Positions 17,625 to 26,648 of a stretch of DNA of 64,000 nucleotides are shown piece by piece. Location of the stretch: NCBI GenBank assembly GCA_022706085.1, contig JAKJDF010000005.1, positions 1 through 64,000 of the forward strand, written 5' to 3'. The notes under the pieces were generated by a model that was not told the DNA's origin, made no database searches, and was given only the letters and a program-made list of their open reading frames with translations. Position numbers and translations under genes: made by a program. Every line of letters starts with the position of its first letter. Position 1 is the first letter of the stretch. This stretch comes from Candidatus Latescibacterota bacterium. GTDB lineage: Bacteria; Latescibacterota; MWCZ01.

Positions 17625-18809
17625 ATGGGAATCGCCAAGACAATCGCGACAAACCTGGAGCAATCATCCTGGATCCGCCGGATGTTTGAGGAAGGCATCC
17701 GTTTGAAGGCGGAGCGCGGCCCGGAACACGTGTACGATTTCACGCTGGGCAACCCTGACGTTGAACCCCCGGCGGAGGTTATTGCGGTTCTGGAGCGTAT
17801 CGTCGCCCGGAACCGGCCACGCAGCCACGCGTACATGCCCAACGCCGGATTTCGTGAGGTACGCGAGGCGATCGCTCGAAAACTGGCAGGGCGAACCGGT
17901 CTTCCGTATACCGAAGACCACATATTGATGACCGCGGGCGCCGCAGGTGCTATCAACGTTGTGCTTAAGGCGGTTCTCGATCCTGGAGACGAAGTCATCG
18001 TCCTGGCGCCGTACTTCGCCGAATACCGGTTCTACATCGAGAACCATGGTGGGGTGATGGCGGTCGTTCCCACAGACGATGGGTTCCTGCCGGACACGGG
18101 GAAAATCCGCGCCGCGATCACATCGCGGACGAAAGCGATCCTCATAAACACCCCGAACAATCCAACCGGGGCAGTGTACGGCACCGGGGTGCTCAGGAGC
18201 TTGAACGAGCTGGTCGAGGAGGCGGGTCACGCGATCACAATCGTCAGCGATGAGCCTTATGTCGCTCTCACATTTGACGGTGTAGAACCGCCGGAGACCG
18301 CATCCATCATTTCGCGTTCCGTCGTGACGTATTCCTGGTCGAAGGCGCTGGCAATCCCCGGGGAACGCATTGGTTACATCGCCATTTCCCCGCTGCTTCC
18401 CGAAGCGGTCGATCTCTTCAATGCGTGTACGTTTGCCAACCGCGTGCTCGGGTTTGTGAATGCGTCGGCTATCTGGCAGCTCGTGGTGGCCGAGGCAGGC
18501 GATGTGCGGGTTGACGCAACACCGTATCAGCAGAAACGTGATTTCCTGTGGGACGCCCTGACCCGGATGGGGTACGAAATCGTGAAGCCGGGGGGGGCTT
18601 TTTACCTTTTCCCGAAATCGCCGCTTCCCGATGACGTGGCGTTCATTCGATTACTTCAGAAAGAGGGTATCCTCGCGGTACCAGGATCCGGGTTTGGAAC
18701 ACCCGGCTATTTCCGGCTCTCGCTCACGGTTCCAAAGGAGATGATGGAACGCTCGCTCCCCGGCTTCGAGCGGGCTTTGCGCGCCGCAGAAGGCAACGGT
18801 CCGTCTTAG
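17625..18809 (+). CDS. class I/II aminotransferase (probable aromatic amino acid aminotransferase)
   Basis: PLP-dependent aminotransferase of 394 residues, fold type I. It has YDFTLGNPDVEPP, the Asn/Pro motif NTPNNPTGAVYG, SDEPYVALTFD, and the PLP-lysine segment YSWSKALAIPGERIGY. Its place directly behind iorAB and two paaK genes suggests it interconverts aromatic amino acids and their 2-oxo acids, feeding or draining IorAB. The ATG at 17625 has AAGGTG just upstream; a GTG at 17619 is in frame but lies in that site. It is the last gene of the operon. Confidence 0.88.
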   Translation: MGIAKTIATNLEQSSWIRRMFEEGIRLKAERGPEHVYDFTLGNPDVEPPAEVIAVLERIVARNRPRSHAYMPNAGFREVREAIARKLAGRTGLPYTEDHILMTAGAAGAINVVLKAVLDPGDEVIVLAPYFAEYRFYIENHGGVMAVVPTDDGFLPDTGKIRAAITSRTKAILINTPNNPTGAVYGTGVLRSLNELVEEAGHAITIVSDEPYVALTFDGVEPPETASIISRSVVTYSWSKALAIPGERIGYIAISPLLPEAVDLFNACTFANRVLGFVNASAIWQLVVAEAGDVRVDATPYQQKRDFLWDALTRMGYEIVKPGGAFYLFPKSPLPDDVAFIRLLQKEGILAVPGSGFGTPGYFRLSLTVPKEMMERSLPGFERALRAAEGNGPS

Positions 18810-18908
18810 CGCGTTGTTTCCTCGGAATCGGTTTTTGAGGCCCGGGCGTGGGCGCTCCCGCCCGAACGGCGCACGAGCCTGGTTTCCGGTTGGGGACGTG
18901 GAAAACCA

Positions 18909-20618
18909 ATGTCCGGCCACCTCAAGGCGTCGCTTGTCGTCGCGTCATGCCTTTTCCTGAACACCCTCTTCTCCCTCGTTGCTCGCGCAGACATTCCGGA
19001 TCCCAGGACCACAATTCTCGTCGGCGTCTGGGGTTATCCGCCGGCGCCTGACAATCCCACCGATCCGGTTCCACGCTTCACAGCATCTGGCACTCCCGAT
19101 TGGTTCGCCGCCAATTACCGGGCGCTCAGTGTCAACTATTACAGCTACGACAGCATAAAAGCCGCGGGAATTGACATGATCATGACCCCGCTCGGGACCA
19201 ATCTCCAGAATGAAGGGCATTGTCTTGCGACGGCCCGCGCTGCGAACGCTGCGGGGCTTTCCTACCTGCCCCACCATCCCGACGTGTATGGACAGCGGGA
19301 AAGCGAGCACCTGGACGTTGCGCGGGTACGGCGCGCGCTGAGCAATCCGGCCTGGGCGGTATCCGAGGATTCCTCCGTGATCGGGTGGTACATCTGGGAC
19401 GAGCCCCAGAACGATCGCGAAGTGGACAAGGCGTTGCGGCTTGATTCCCTGCTCAGAGCACAAATCACGGAAAACGGAGCACTCGCCAGAAAGAACTGGC
19501 TCGCGTTCCTCGGGTGGTTCGTGTGGGACGACAGCCTCAGGGTTGCGAGAATGCTGAGGGGAATTGCCAACATCGGCGCGGGCGGACCGGCAGTAATAGG
19601 ACATGAGGCGTTTCGCTTCATGAATCCGGACACTGCCGAAAACCCTCAGATATACCCGATGGACTGGCTGAACGCGAGCCTCGCGAGGTTCTATCGAACG
19701 GTCCGGGACAATGCGCCGGACACACCCTGGTGGTCGGTAACCCATGTCACCGATGAGTTTGGCATGGGTGGGCCGTGTGTGTGGTATCCCTATGGCGTGA
19801 TTGACGAGGCGAGCCTTCGGATGGATGTGTTCACGCGGTTGGGCTGGGGAGCGAAAGGCATAGTGTACCTCACGTACTCCCATTACATTGACTCGATTGT
19901 TTTGCCCGATTACGAGAACTGCAGACCTGCAGGCCGAACACGGGTGTATGATGGACGATACTGGGGCGCGGATTGGCGGAGCCGCCATCACACAAACCAA
20001 TACGCTCGATTTCCCGGCGTTTTCACCTCTGAATGGTCATCGGAGACGATGTCCTATCGGCCGACCGGGTTCAGCGCGATCTACCGCCACATACGTGCCG
20101 TCAACGCTGACATCGCGCGTATCCGCCCGTATCTCGGTCCTGCGGAGGTATTCCACCCCGTCATGTCAGAACCGCCCGTCGTCGGTGGTCCATATCCCAC
20201 CAGATCATTCTTTGTTGACGGGGTATCGGCCTGGGAGCCGGATTCAGTGATGCGTCCTTTCAAATCGGGATGGGGAAAACCTGACAAAGCGGCGGTTCTC
20301 GTGACGCCGATGAAAAACGGCCGCGATCACTATCTGTTAATTGTCAATCAGAACATCCGTTACCGGGAGGGAACCGTTTTCGAGTCAATCAGAACCGGGG
20401 AGGCCGGAGATTCCGCATTCGTTACCGTCAGAATCAATCCGGAATTGATCGGCGGCGGAGGAGGATACGTGGCAAAGAACCTTGTCACTGACTCGGTAAC
20501 CAGAACACTCATCCCCTCTGGCCATTTCGTGATTCTATCGGACACTCTCGATACCGGCGAATTCCGCATGTATCAAATCGTGAAGGATACGCTTTCCCAA
20601 GCGGGACGCTTGAGGTAG
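18909..20618 (+). CDS. secreted TIM-barrel (glycoside-hydrolase-like) protein
   Basis: Exported protein of 569 residues with a signal peptide ending LVARA-D. Segments such as IKAAGIDMIMTP, GWYIWDEPQND (Trp-Asp-Glu-Pro, the usual setting of an acid/base Glu at a barrel strand end), GWGAKGIVYLTYSHY and the C-terminal beta-sandwich-like part resemble clan GH-A glycosidases acting on cell-wall or mucin-like glycans. No characterised family is recognised, so the substrate is unknown. The 99 bases upstream, after the aminotransferase, hold a GC-rich imperfect hairpin but no T-tract. Confidence 0.65.
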   Translation: MSGHLKASLVVASCLFLNTLFSLVARADIPDPRTTILVGVWGYPPAPDNPTDPVPRFTASGTPDWFAANYRALSVNYYSYDSIKAAGIDMIMTPLGTNLQNEGHCLATARAANAAGLSYLPHHPDVYGQRESEHLDVARVRRALSNPAWAVSEDSSVIGWYIWDEPQNDREVDKALRLDSLLRAQITENGALARKNWLAFLGWFVWDDSLRVARMLRGIANIGAGGPAVIGHEAFRFMNPDTAENPQIYPMDWLNASLARFYRTVRDNAPDTPWWSVTHVTDEFGMGGPCVWYPYGVIDEASLRMDVFTRLGWGAKGIVYLTYSHYIDSIVLPDYENCRPAGRTRVYDGRYWGADWRSRHHTNQYARFPGVFTSEWSSETMSYRPTGFSAIYRHIRAVNADIARIRPYLGPAEVFHPVMSEPPVVGGPYPTRSFFVDGVSAWEPDSVMRPFKSGWGKPDKAAVLVTPMKNGRDHYLLIVNQNIRYREGTVFESIRTGEAGDSAFVTVRINPELIGGGGGYVAKNLVTDSVTRTLIPSGHFVILSDTLDTGEFRMYQIVKDTLSQAGRLR

Positions 20619-20694
20619 CACAGGTCGAGCCCGCACACCTCGTTTCCCGCGAGCCCGGCCTGCCCGAAAGGCAACACTCTCAGTCTGCCCACGT

Positions 20695-21834
20695 TCACTT
20701 CACCATTGGTAGTTCTTTGCTGGTTCTTGCCGGCTCACGTCGTTCCGCTTTTCGTGCGGTCAGGTTGCTCACACTAACCGCCGCGGCAGCGTCGCGTGCA
20801 AGCTTACGAAACGCCAGCCCGGCGGGTGAATCCGGATGCGCCACCACAACCGGGACGCCGGAATCCCCGCCTTCGCGTATTGAGAGGTCAATGGGAATTT
20901 CCCCCAGGAACGGAACACCCAGCTTCTCGGCTTCGTTTCGCGCACCGCCATACGCGAAAATGTGCTCCTCGTGGCCACACCTGGGGCACACAAACGTGCT
21001 CATGTTCTCCACCACGCCAAGAATCGGCACATCAACCTTCCTGAACATCGTGATCCCGCGGCGCACGTCTGCCAGAGCAACCGCCTGCGGAGTCGACACA
21101 ATCAGTCCACCGGCCAGAGGTACCGACTGAGTAAGCGTCAGTTGTGCGTCACCCGTGCCTGGCGGCAGGTCAACGATGAGATAATCAAGTTCGCCCCACT
21201 TCACTCCACTCAGAAACTGCTGAAGCATTTTCGCCACCATGGGACCGCGCCAGATTACCGATTGTTCCTCAGGAATCACAAATCCGATAGACATCAACTC
21301 GATGCCGAATTTCCGGATTGGAATGATCTCCTCGGAGTCGGTGATCTCCGGTTGTTCCGTCACCCCCATCATAACTGGTATGCTCGGACCGTAAATGTCA
21401 GCATCCAGCAATCCAACGCGAGCACCTTCCATTGCCAATGCGGCAGCGATGTTCGCCGAGACCGTGCTTTTGCCGACGCCGCCCTTCCCGGAAGCCACCG
21501 CAATCGCGTTCTTCACAGTGGGTAACATGTCCTGCAGCACGATATCACCGACCTTTTTCCCGGAGGCCGGACGCGCGTTGCGTGGCGTGTCGGCAGTAAG
21601 GTCTATCGTAACTTCTCTGACGCCGGGGATGCGCATGACCGCGGCTTTGCAGTCTTCCTGCATTTTGCCTTTCAGCGGACAGGCCATCGTAGTGAGCGCC
21701 AACGTGAACTTGACCGCGCCATCCGACACTGCAATGTTGCGGATCATACCGAGCGAAATGAGATCCCGATGGAGCTCGGGGTCGTTCACCTTGCTCAGGG
21801 CTTCGACTACCATTTCTCTGGTTACTTCAGGCAT
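20695..21834 (-). CDS. mrp: Mrp/ApbC-family iron-sulfur cluster carrier ATPase
   Basis: P-loop protein of 379 residues that transfers Fe-S clusters to apoproteins. An N-terminal MIP18/DUF59 domain (residues about 1-80, with ALTTMACPLKGKMQED) precedes the ATPase, whose deviant Walker A is VASGKGGVGKSTVSANIA, followed by LLDADIYGPSIP and YLIVDLPPGTGD. The cluster-binding CxxC is CPRCGHEE. It is convergent with the secreted TIM-barrel gene and divergent from the sugar-binding lipoprotein gene. A sparingly charged C-terminal tail of about 25 residues is unusual but not diagnostic. Confidence 0.93.
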   Translation of the reverse strand: MPEVTREMVVEALSKVNDPELHRDLISLGMIRNIAVSDGAVKFTLALTTMACPLKGKMQEDCKAAVMRIPGVREVTIDLTADTPRNARPASGKKVGDIVLQDMLPTVKNAIAVASGKGGVGKSTVSANIAAALAMEGARVGLLDADIYGPSIPVMMGVTEQPEITDSEEIIPIRKFGIELMSIGFVIPEEQSVIWRGPMVAKMLQQFLSGVKWGELDYLIVDLPPGTGDAQLTLTQSVPLAGGLIVSTPQAVALADVRRGITMFRKVDVPILGVVENMSTFVCPRCGHEEHIFAYGGARNEAEKLGVPFLGEIPIDLSIREGGDSGVPVVVAHPDSPAGLAFRKLARDAAAAVSVSNLTARKAERREPARTSKELPMVK

Positions 21835-21997
21835 GAAGGACTCCTAGTACGACAGGACGACGGTTTCCTTGGACCTCTCACACGAATTACCATTTGTAGC
21901 GGAGCGGAGGTTCCCCTGCCGACGAAATGAAACTCGTATCCTCAGAAAAGCAACATGTCGCCAACCTTTTCATGAAGGTAAGGAGTGCGTCATCGGT

Positions 21998-23797
21998 ATG
22001 ACAGTGTACAAGGTGCTTCCGTACCTCAGACTCCGCAAAGACCTCGTTGTACGAGGAGCAATCTGCCTTCTGTTCGCGGTGATGAGCGGGTGCACACCAC
22101 GCGGGACGGCGCCTGAGCAGACCGGAGACGAGACGAAAACGATCTTCTTCGCCACGCACATGGGGGAACACCCCGGTTGGATTCCGGCCTTCGCGGCGTT
22201 GGCGCGGCGTTACGAGGAACTGCACCCCGGGTGGAAGGTTCGACTGCATTACCAGCCGCTGGACGGGTATCAAGTCTGGGCGGAAACTCAGTTCATAAGC
22301 GGCAGGGGACCCGATATTCTGGATTTTGGAGGAGGTGACGCGTTTCGCTTTGGTGCTCGAATGGGGTTGTTGGTTCCCCTCACGGAACAACTTCACGAGC
22401 AAAGTCCTTACGCGCCGGGCAAACGGTGGAAGGATACATTCTACCCGATCGTGTGGAAGAACGCGGAGGACCCGATTTATGGTGAGTTGTGGTGGGTACC
22501 GTTCAATTTTTTCACCGTGCGGATCTTCTACAACAAGCAGCTGTTCGCCCGCGCCGGCGTTACGCAACCACCAACCACGTGGAAAGAGTTTCTCGCCGTG
22601 CAGCAGAAGCTGCTGGACGCGGGGATCGTGCCCTACCTGATGCCAAATTCAAACAACAACCCGCACAAATACATATTCACGTGCATGGAATTCCTGAGCG
22701 ACATGATGTTCCAGGACCGCGTGCCGGAAATCGACACAGTCATACGCGACGGACAGGTGGACGGGATCGAATCCAACATCTCGATCTACAAGGGCCTGAC
22801 GCGGCTTGATGACCCGCAGATGCTCGCTGTTCTTCATTTGCTGAAAGAGTGGTCCAAGTACTGGGTACGGGGATACAATGGGCTGGATCGTCAGCAATCC
22901 AAGATGTTGTTCGCCAACGGCATCGGCGCGATGTACATGGATGGGTCCTGGGAAACTGAAGGACTCGCCGAGGCTGTGGATTTCGACTGGGGTGTCTTTC
23001 CAATGCCGTTGGTAACGAAAGAAACAACTCCGTACGCGGACGGACCGAGAAACGATGGCAGTTACAATCTCAGTTTTTCCATCGGAAAAGTAGCTGAACG
23101 GCGGGGGCATCTCGCACAGGTTGTTGATTTCCTTCAGTTTTTGACGAGCCCGGAAGCGGCGGACACCTTGCGCAGTTACGTCAGCTTCATAAGCGCTCTG
23201 GAGGACTACCCGGTTCCAGATGAATTGAAAAGCTTCGCGCCGGCCTCTGGTTTTCCCTGGAGTTACAATGCCTGGGCGGTGTCTCCACAAAGCGCCTCCA
23301 TGGAAGGCGGCGACGTTCTGTTTTCCTTGCTGCAAGGCTATTGCGCGGGGAGTATCAGCGAACGGGATCTCCTCGAGCGTTATGAAAAAACCTACCGGGA
23401 ACTGACAGTCGAGGAACTCCGGTTCGCCCTGCGTGAGAACGCGCAACGCGTGCTGGAAGGTCGCCGGAGACTCATTGCAACGAGGGCCGTTCGCGATTCG
23501 CTTGCGCGCGTTCTTGGCGCGGATCCCGATACCACCACTGCAACGTACACTGAATTTGCGCGGCTGAACAGACACGTGGCGTTCCAGGAAGAATCACTTC
23601 GACGGGCCAACCTGCAGTTTTCCGCTCTTCTCGAAACACTCAGCCGCCCGCCTGCGTGGGAACGCGGCCCGCATACGTCGTGCACCGGAACACAGCCTGC
23701 ACTTTTGAGCCGTGTGCCCTATCGTTCGACAGGTAATCGGTTTCGTTCTCCCACCGCCTCAGTTGAAGGAGCGCAGCAATGGCTGCATCAGAACTGA
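21998..23797 (+). CDS. extracellular sugar-binding lipoprotein (ABC type) with long C-terminal extension
   Basis: Solute-binding protein of 599 residues, much longer than the usual 420-450. The signal peptide ends in a lipobox-like VMSGC. Family 1 SBP features include RYEELHPGWKVRLHYQPLDGYQ, DILDFGGGDAFRFG, GELWWVPFNFFTVRIFYNK and NGIGAMYMDGSWETEGLA. Residues about 460-570 form a helix-rich, charged extension (for example REEL- and Arg-rich heptad-like runs). The last 50 residues are low in complexity of fold and overlap the next gene by 19 bases. No ABC permease or ATPase is present in the window. The start at 21998 has AAGGTAAGGAG upstream. Confidence 0.85.
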   Translation: MTVYKVLPYLRLRKDLVVRGAICLLFAVMSGCTPRGTAPEQTGDETKTIFFATHMGEHPGWIPAFAALARRYEELHPGWKVRLHYQPLDGYQVWAETQFISGRGPDILDFGGGDAFRFGARMGLLVPLTEQLHEQSPYAPGKRWKDTFYPIVWKNAEDPIYGELWWVPFNFFTVRIFYNKQLFARAGVTQPPTTWKEFLAVQQKLLDAGIVPYLMPNSNNNPHKYIFTCMEFLSDMMFQDRVPEIDTVIRDGQVDGIESNISIYKGLTRLDDPQMLAVLHLLKEWSKYWVRGYNGLDRQQSKMLFANGIGAMYMDGSWETEGLAEAVDFDWGVFPMPLVTKETTPYADGPRNDGSYNLSFSIGKVAERRGHLAQVVDFLQFLTSPEAADTLRSYVSFISALEDYPVPDELKSFAPASGFPWSYNAWAVSPQSASMEGGDVLFSLLQGYCAGSISERDLLERYEKTYRELTVEELRFALRENAQRVLEGRRRLIATRAVRDSLARVLGADPDTTTATYTEFARLNRHVAFQEESLRRANLQFSALLETLSRPPAWERGPHTSCTGTQPALLSRVPYRSTGNRFRSPTASVEGAQQWLHQN

Positions 23798-24702
23798 TCA
23801 AAGCCAATCTTCTCCACCTCAGCTACAACATGTGGGCTGACCGCGAAGATCCGGAACGACCCGACAGTTACACAACCGCACGGCCGTATCTCCGCTTCGA
23901 TGAGTCGCTCTGGCGCGACATCCTGCGAAAAATGGTTGAAAATGGCCTGAATATGGTGATTATAGATCTCGGCGACGGGATCCGATACGAAAGCCACCCG
24001 GAGATTGCCGTTCGAGGCGCGTGGAGCCCGGAGAAACTCCGGGAAGAACTGAAATTCATCCGAGGGCTCGGGCTGGAGCCGATCCCGAAACTCAATTTCT
24101 CCGCCTGCCATGACGTATGGCTGGGCCCGTACTCACGGTGCCTCTCCACCGACACATACTACGCGGTGTGCGCAGATCTCATCGAAGAGGTGATCAGGCT
24201 GTTTGATACGCCGAGGTTCTTCCATCTTGGCATGGACGAGGAAACCGCAAACCACCAGAGGCGATTCGAATACGTTGGCATCCGTCAGTTCGATCTCTGG
24301 TGGCACGATTTTCTGTTTTACGTGGAACGCGTCGAGAAGGCGGGTGTTCGCGCCTGGATCTGGTCAGATTACATCTGGAACAATCGGGAAGTGTTCCTGA
24401 AACGCATGCCGAAATCCGTCTTGCAGAGCAACTGGTATTACGACGTAGTGTTCAACGACACAGTGAATTACGTGAAAGCATACCACGATCTTGAGGAGCA
24501 CGGCTTTGACCAGGTTCCGACGGGAAGCAACTGGTCGCATCCCGATAACTTTGGCATGACGGTCGAGTACTGCCGCAAAATCATCGCGCCCGAGCGTTTG
24601 AAGGGATTCCTGCAGACACCGTGGAAGCCCACCCTCGAAGCGGAGAGGAAGCGGCACGTGGAGGCTGTTGAGCAGGTCGGGCGAGCGTTGAGAGGGTTGT
24701 GA
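23779..24702 (+). CDS. GH20-like TIM-barrel protein
   Basis: Protein of 307 residues with no signal peptide. It contains FHLGMDEET, which matches the HxGxDE motif of family 20 beta-N-acetylhexosaminidases, where the Asp positions the substrate acetamido group and the Glu is the acid. Other barrel strands are NMVIIDLGDGIRYE, LEPIPKLNFSA and VRAWIWSDYIW. Whether it is a real glycosidase or a related barrel protein is open. AAGGAG precedes the ATG; it overlaps the sugar-binding gene by 19 bases, so both are co-expressed. Confidence 0.72.
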   Translation: MAASELIKANLLHLSYNMWADREDPERPDSYTTARPYLRFDESLWRDILRKMVENGLNMVIIDLGDGIRYESHPEIAVRGAWSPEKLREELKFIRGLGLEPIPKLNFSACHDVWLGPYSRCLSTDTYYAVCADLIEEVIRLFDTPRFFHLGMDEETANHQRRFEYVGIRQFDLWWHDFLFYVERVEKAGVRAWIWSDYIWNNREVFLKRMPKSVLQSNWYYDVVFNDTVNYVKAYHDLEEHGFDQVPTGSNWSHPDNFGMTVEYCRKIIAPERLKGFLQTPWKPTLEAERKRHVEAVEQVGRALRGL

Positions 24703-24726
24703 CGTCGGAACAGCACAACGGTTCGC

Positions 24727-24759
24727 GGGGGAGCCTGATACGGCTCCCCCCGATTTTTT
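24727..24759 (+). terminator. intrinsic terminator
   Basis: Stem GGGGGAGCC (24727-24735) and GGCTCCCCC (24742-24750) with a six-base loop, followed by CGATTTTTT. It ends the sugar-binding/GH20-like transcript. Confidence 0.88.
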
Positions 24760-24770
24760 GGCTGCGCTAT

Positions 24771-25364
24771 TCAGTCATTGTATCTTCGCCGCAACGGCGG
24801 CGAGAGCCGCAACATGAGCTGAACTCGCTCAAATATGTCAAGCCACTCCTGAATCTCCACGGAAGCCTCATTCGCATCCCGAGGGCCGAACGGCACCGGG
24901 CACGCGGGACCAAGCTCGCGCTCCGCTTTTCTGCGATACACGGACAACGTTCTGTCCCCGTACCGTTCGACTTCGAAGAAATCCTCCGTCAAAAACACGA
25001 CCACGGGAACCTTTTTTGCCCCACAAATGCGCAATTCATCCATGAGATCCGGGAACTCCTCCCGGTCAAGGAACCGAACATCCACAACCGGCGCCGCCTT
25101 CTCAAACGCGTGGAAAATCGGCCCTTGACGAACACAATCACCACACCACGCGCCGGACAGGCACAGTACCGGCATGTCGCGGACAAACGAACCCAGCAGC
25201 TGGCGCTGATGCGCAGTAAGTGAAATCGCCTGCTCCGCGGTCCGCCAGCGTTCCGAATGTCTGGGGTCGCTGCTGGCGAGGTATTGCTCGTAGGGCAATC
25301 CCTTTTCGAACCACGCCCGAAAGGCTGACTGCCGGATATCGTAGTATTCGGGTTCTCCATTCAC
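24771..25364 (-). CDS. thioredoxin-like protein
   Basis: Thioredoxin-fold protein of 197 residues. The active-site motif is SGAWCGDCVRQGP, followed by VDVRFLDREEFPDLMDEL and the cis-Pro strand KKVPVVVFL. The N-terminal 75 residues are an alpha-helical addition of the kind seen in thioredoxin-family proteins of the YbbN/thiol-oxidoreductase type with WCGDC sites. The start is uncertain: the GTG at 25364 begins just after the URO-D-like gene with GGGAC upstream, while an ATG at 25421 would overlap that gene by 47 bases. The gene is 11 bases downstream of its neighbour and probably in the same operon. Confidence 0.8.
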   Translation of the reverse strand: MNGEPEYYDIRQSAFRAWFEKGLPYEQYLASSDPRHSERWRTAEQAISLTAHQRQLLGSFVRDMPVLCLSGAWCGDCVRQGPIFHAFEKAAPVVDVRFLDREEFPDLMDELRICGAKKVPVVVFLTEDFFEVERYGDRTLSVYRRKAERELGPACPVPFGPRDANEASVEIQEWLDIFERVQLMLRLSPPLRRRYND

Positions 25365-25374
25365 GGTTTGTCCC

Positions 25375-26466
25375 TCATGCTCCGCACGGATGTGTGGCGC
25401 AGAAATCCCGGTACAGGTCAACCGCGTACCGGTACGTGTCGAACGTCACATCGGGTGGAATCGAATGGTCAGAATGGAAGACATAACCTGCACCCAGGTC
25501 GTACAACGCGTTGAGTTTGCCAAGAACCTCCCCTTTCACGATCGCGCGATCGTTTGTATTCAGTTTCGTCACGTCAATGTTTCCCATGAAGGCGATACGA
25601 TTGCCGAATTTTCGTGCCAGCGCCACGACATCCACACCCGCCTTGGCTTCCATGGGCTGGAGGCAGTCAAACCCTGCTTCCAGAATCATCGAAACTGCTT
25701 CGGTGACACCACCACATGAATGGAGCAGAACCTGCGCGCCTTTGCCTTTGAAGAAGTCCACGAACTCACGGTAATACGGAAAAATGAGTTCCTCCAGGGT
25801 TTTTGGCGAAGCAAACAGCCCATTCGTGAACCCAAGGTCCTCATAGATGAATATCCCGTCAGGCACGCCAACTTCCTTGAAAAGCAGGTCAAAATGCCGG
25901 ATGTAGAAGTCCGTGATCACTCTGTTCACGTCGTGCAGCCAGGGTTTGTCGAGAATGAAGCTTTCCAGCATGTGGACGTCGCCAAGTGCGTGGCGCAATG
26001 TCTCCACGATGAAAAGACAACTGAAGGTGCAGTATTTATTCTCTGCCGCCCCTTCTTTCCAGTTCTTACGGGTTCCCTCGATATCAACCCGTGTCGGGTC
26101 AGCAGGACCCACCAGTTGATCGCGGTACGGTTTCCACGTTGCGGCGTCCTTGATAACGAAATCGATATGCTCGGGGGTTCCGGAATGATGCTTCCAGTGC
26201 TTCAGCGCGGCTCCCCATCCGCTGCGCGTGATTTTCCATTCATCCGTTTCCTGGATGAGTTCCGAGAAATCCCGGAAGGGTGTCGCGTTCGGGCCACCGC
26301 CCACGCCCCGCAGGTCGTAGTCGAAAAACCGCGCCGGATCCCCGTCTTCGGGAAACCCCTGCTTCCTCCATTCCGGAATGGTCTCTCCCCAGAAATGCTC
26401 GAAAATGCCGAAATGATCGTAGGGTTCGTGAGCGAAAATCGCCCGGAGGCGCTCGCGAGAGGTCAT
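25375..26466 (-). CDS. uroporphyrinogen-decarboxylase-like (URO-D family) methyltransferase-type protein
   Basis: TIM-barrel protein of 363 residues, related to URO-D and to corrinoid:CoM methyltransferases such as MtaA/MtbA. A zinc-site motif LLHSCGGVTEAV is intact (HxC), with GNIDVTKLN and PPDVTFDTYRYA downstream. It lacks the Arg/Asp pattern expected in HemE, so haem biosynthesis is unlikely; a methyl-transfer or sugar-linked role fits, but the substrate is unknown. GAAGGGAG precedes the ATG. It lies divergent from the DUF5696-like glycosidase gene and upstream of the thioredoxin-like gene. Confidence 0.85.
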   Translation of the reverse strand: MTSRERLRAIFAHEPYDHFGIFEHFWGETIPEWRKQGFPEDGDPARFFDYDLRGVGGGPNATPFRDFSELIQETDEWKITRSGWGAALKHWKHHSGTPEHIDFVIKDAATWKPYRDQLVGPADPTRVDIEGTRKNWKEGAAENKYCTFSCLFIVETLRHALGDVHMLESFILDKPWLHDVNRVITDFYIRHFDLLFKEVGVPDGIFIYEDLGFTNGLFASPKTLEELIFPYYREFVDFFKGKGAQVLLHSCGGVTEAVSMILEAGFDCLQPMEAKAGVDVVALARKFGNRIAFMGNIDVTKLNTNDRAIVKGEVLGKLNALYDLGAGYVFHSDHSIPPDVTFDTYRYAVDLYRDFCATHPCGA

Positions 26467-26648
26467 TCTGCAACTCCCTTCCAGAGTAGTGACACGCCGC
26501 CACCCAGGTAATTTTACGGCAGGAAAGGTGGCGCCCCCAACGTGGGCGATCGTGTGGTTGTGGTGCGGCGCGTTTCACGGTACCTTCTCGACACCTTGTC
26601 CACCAGACTCCGACCTCGGGGTTGCCGTTCTGATCCGGAGAACATGCC

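Noticed and set aside
23640-23797. A possible frameshift at the end of the sugar-binding gene
   Set aside because: The last 50 residues look random, but the other frames hit stops soon and no better continuation was found, so a real but unconstrained tail is as likely.
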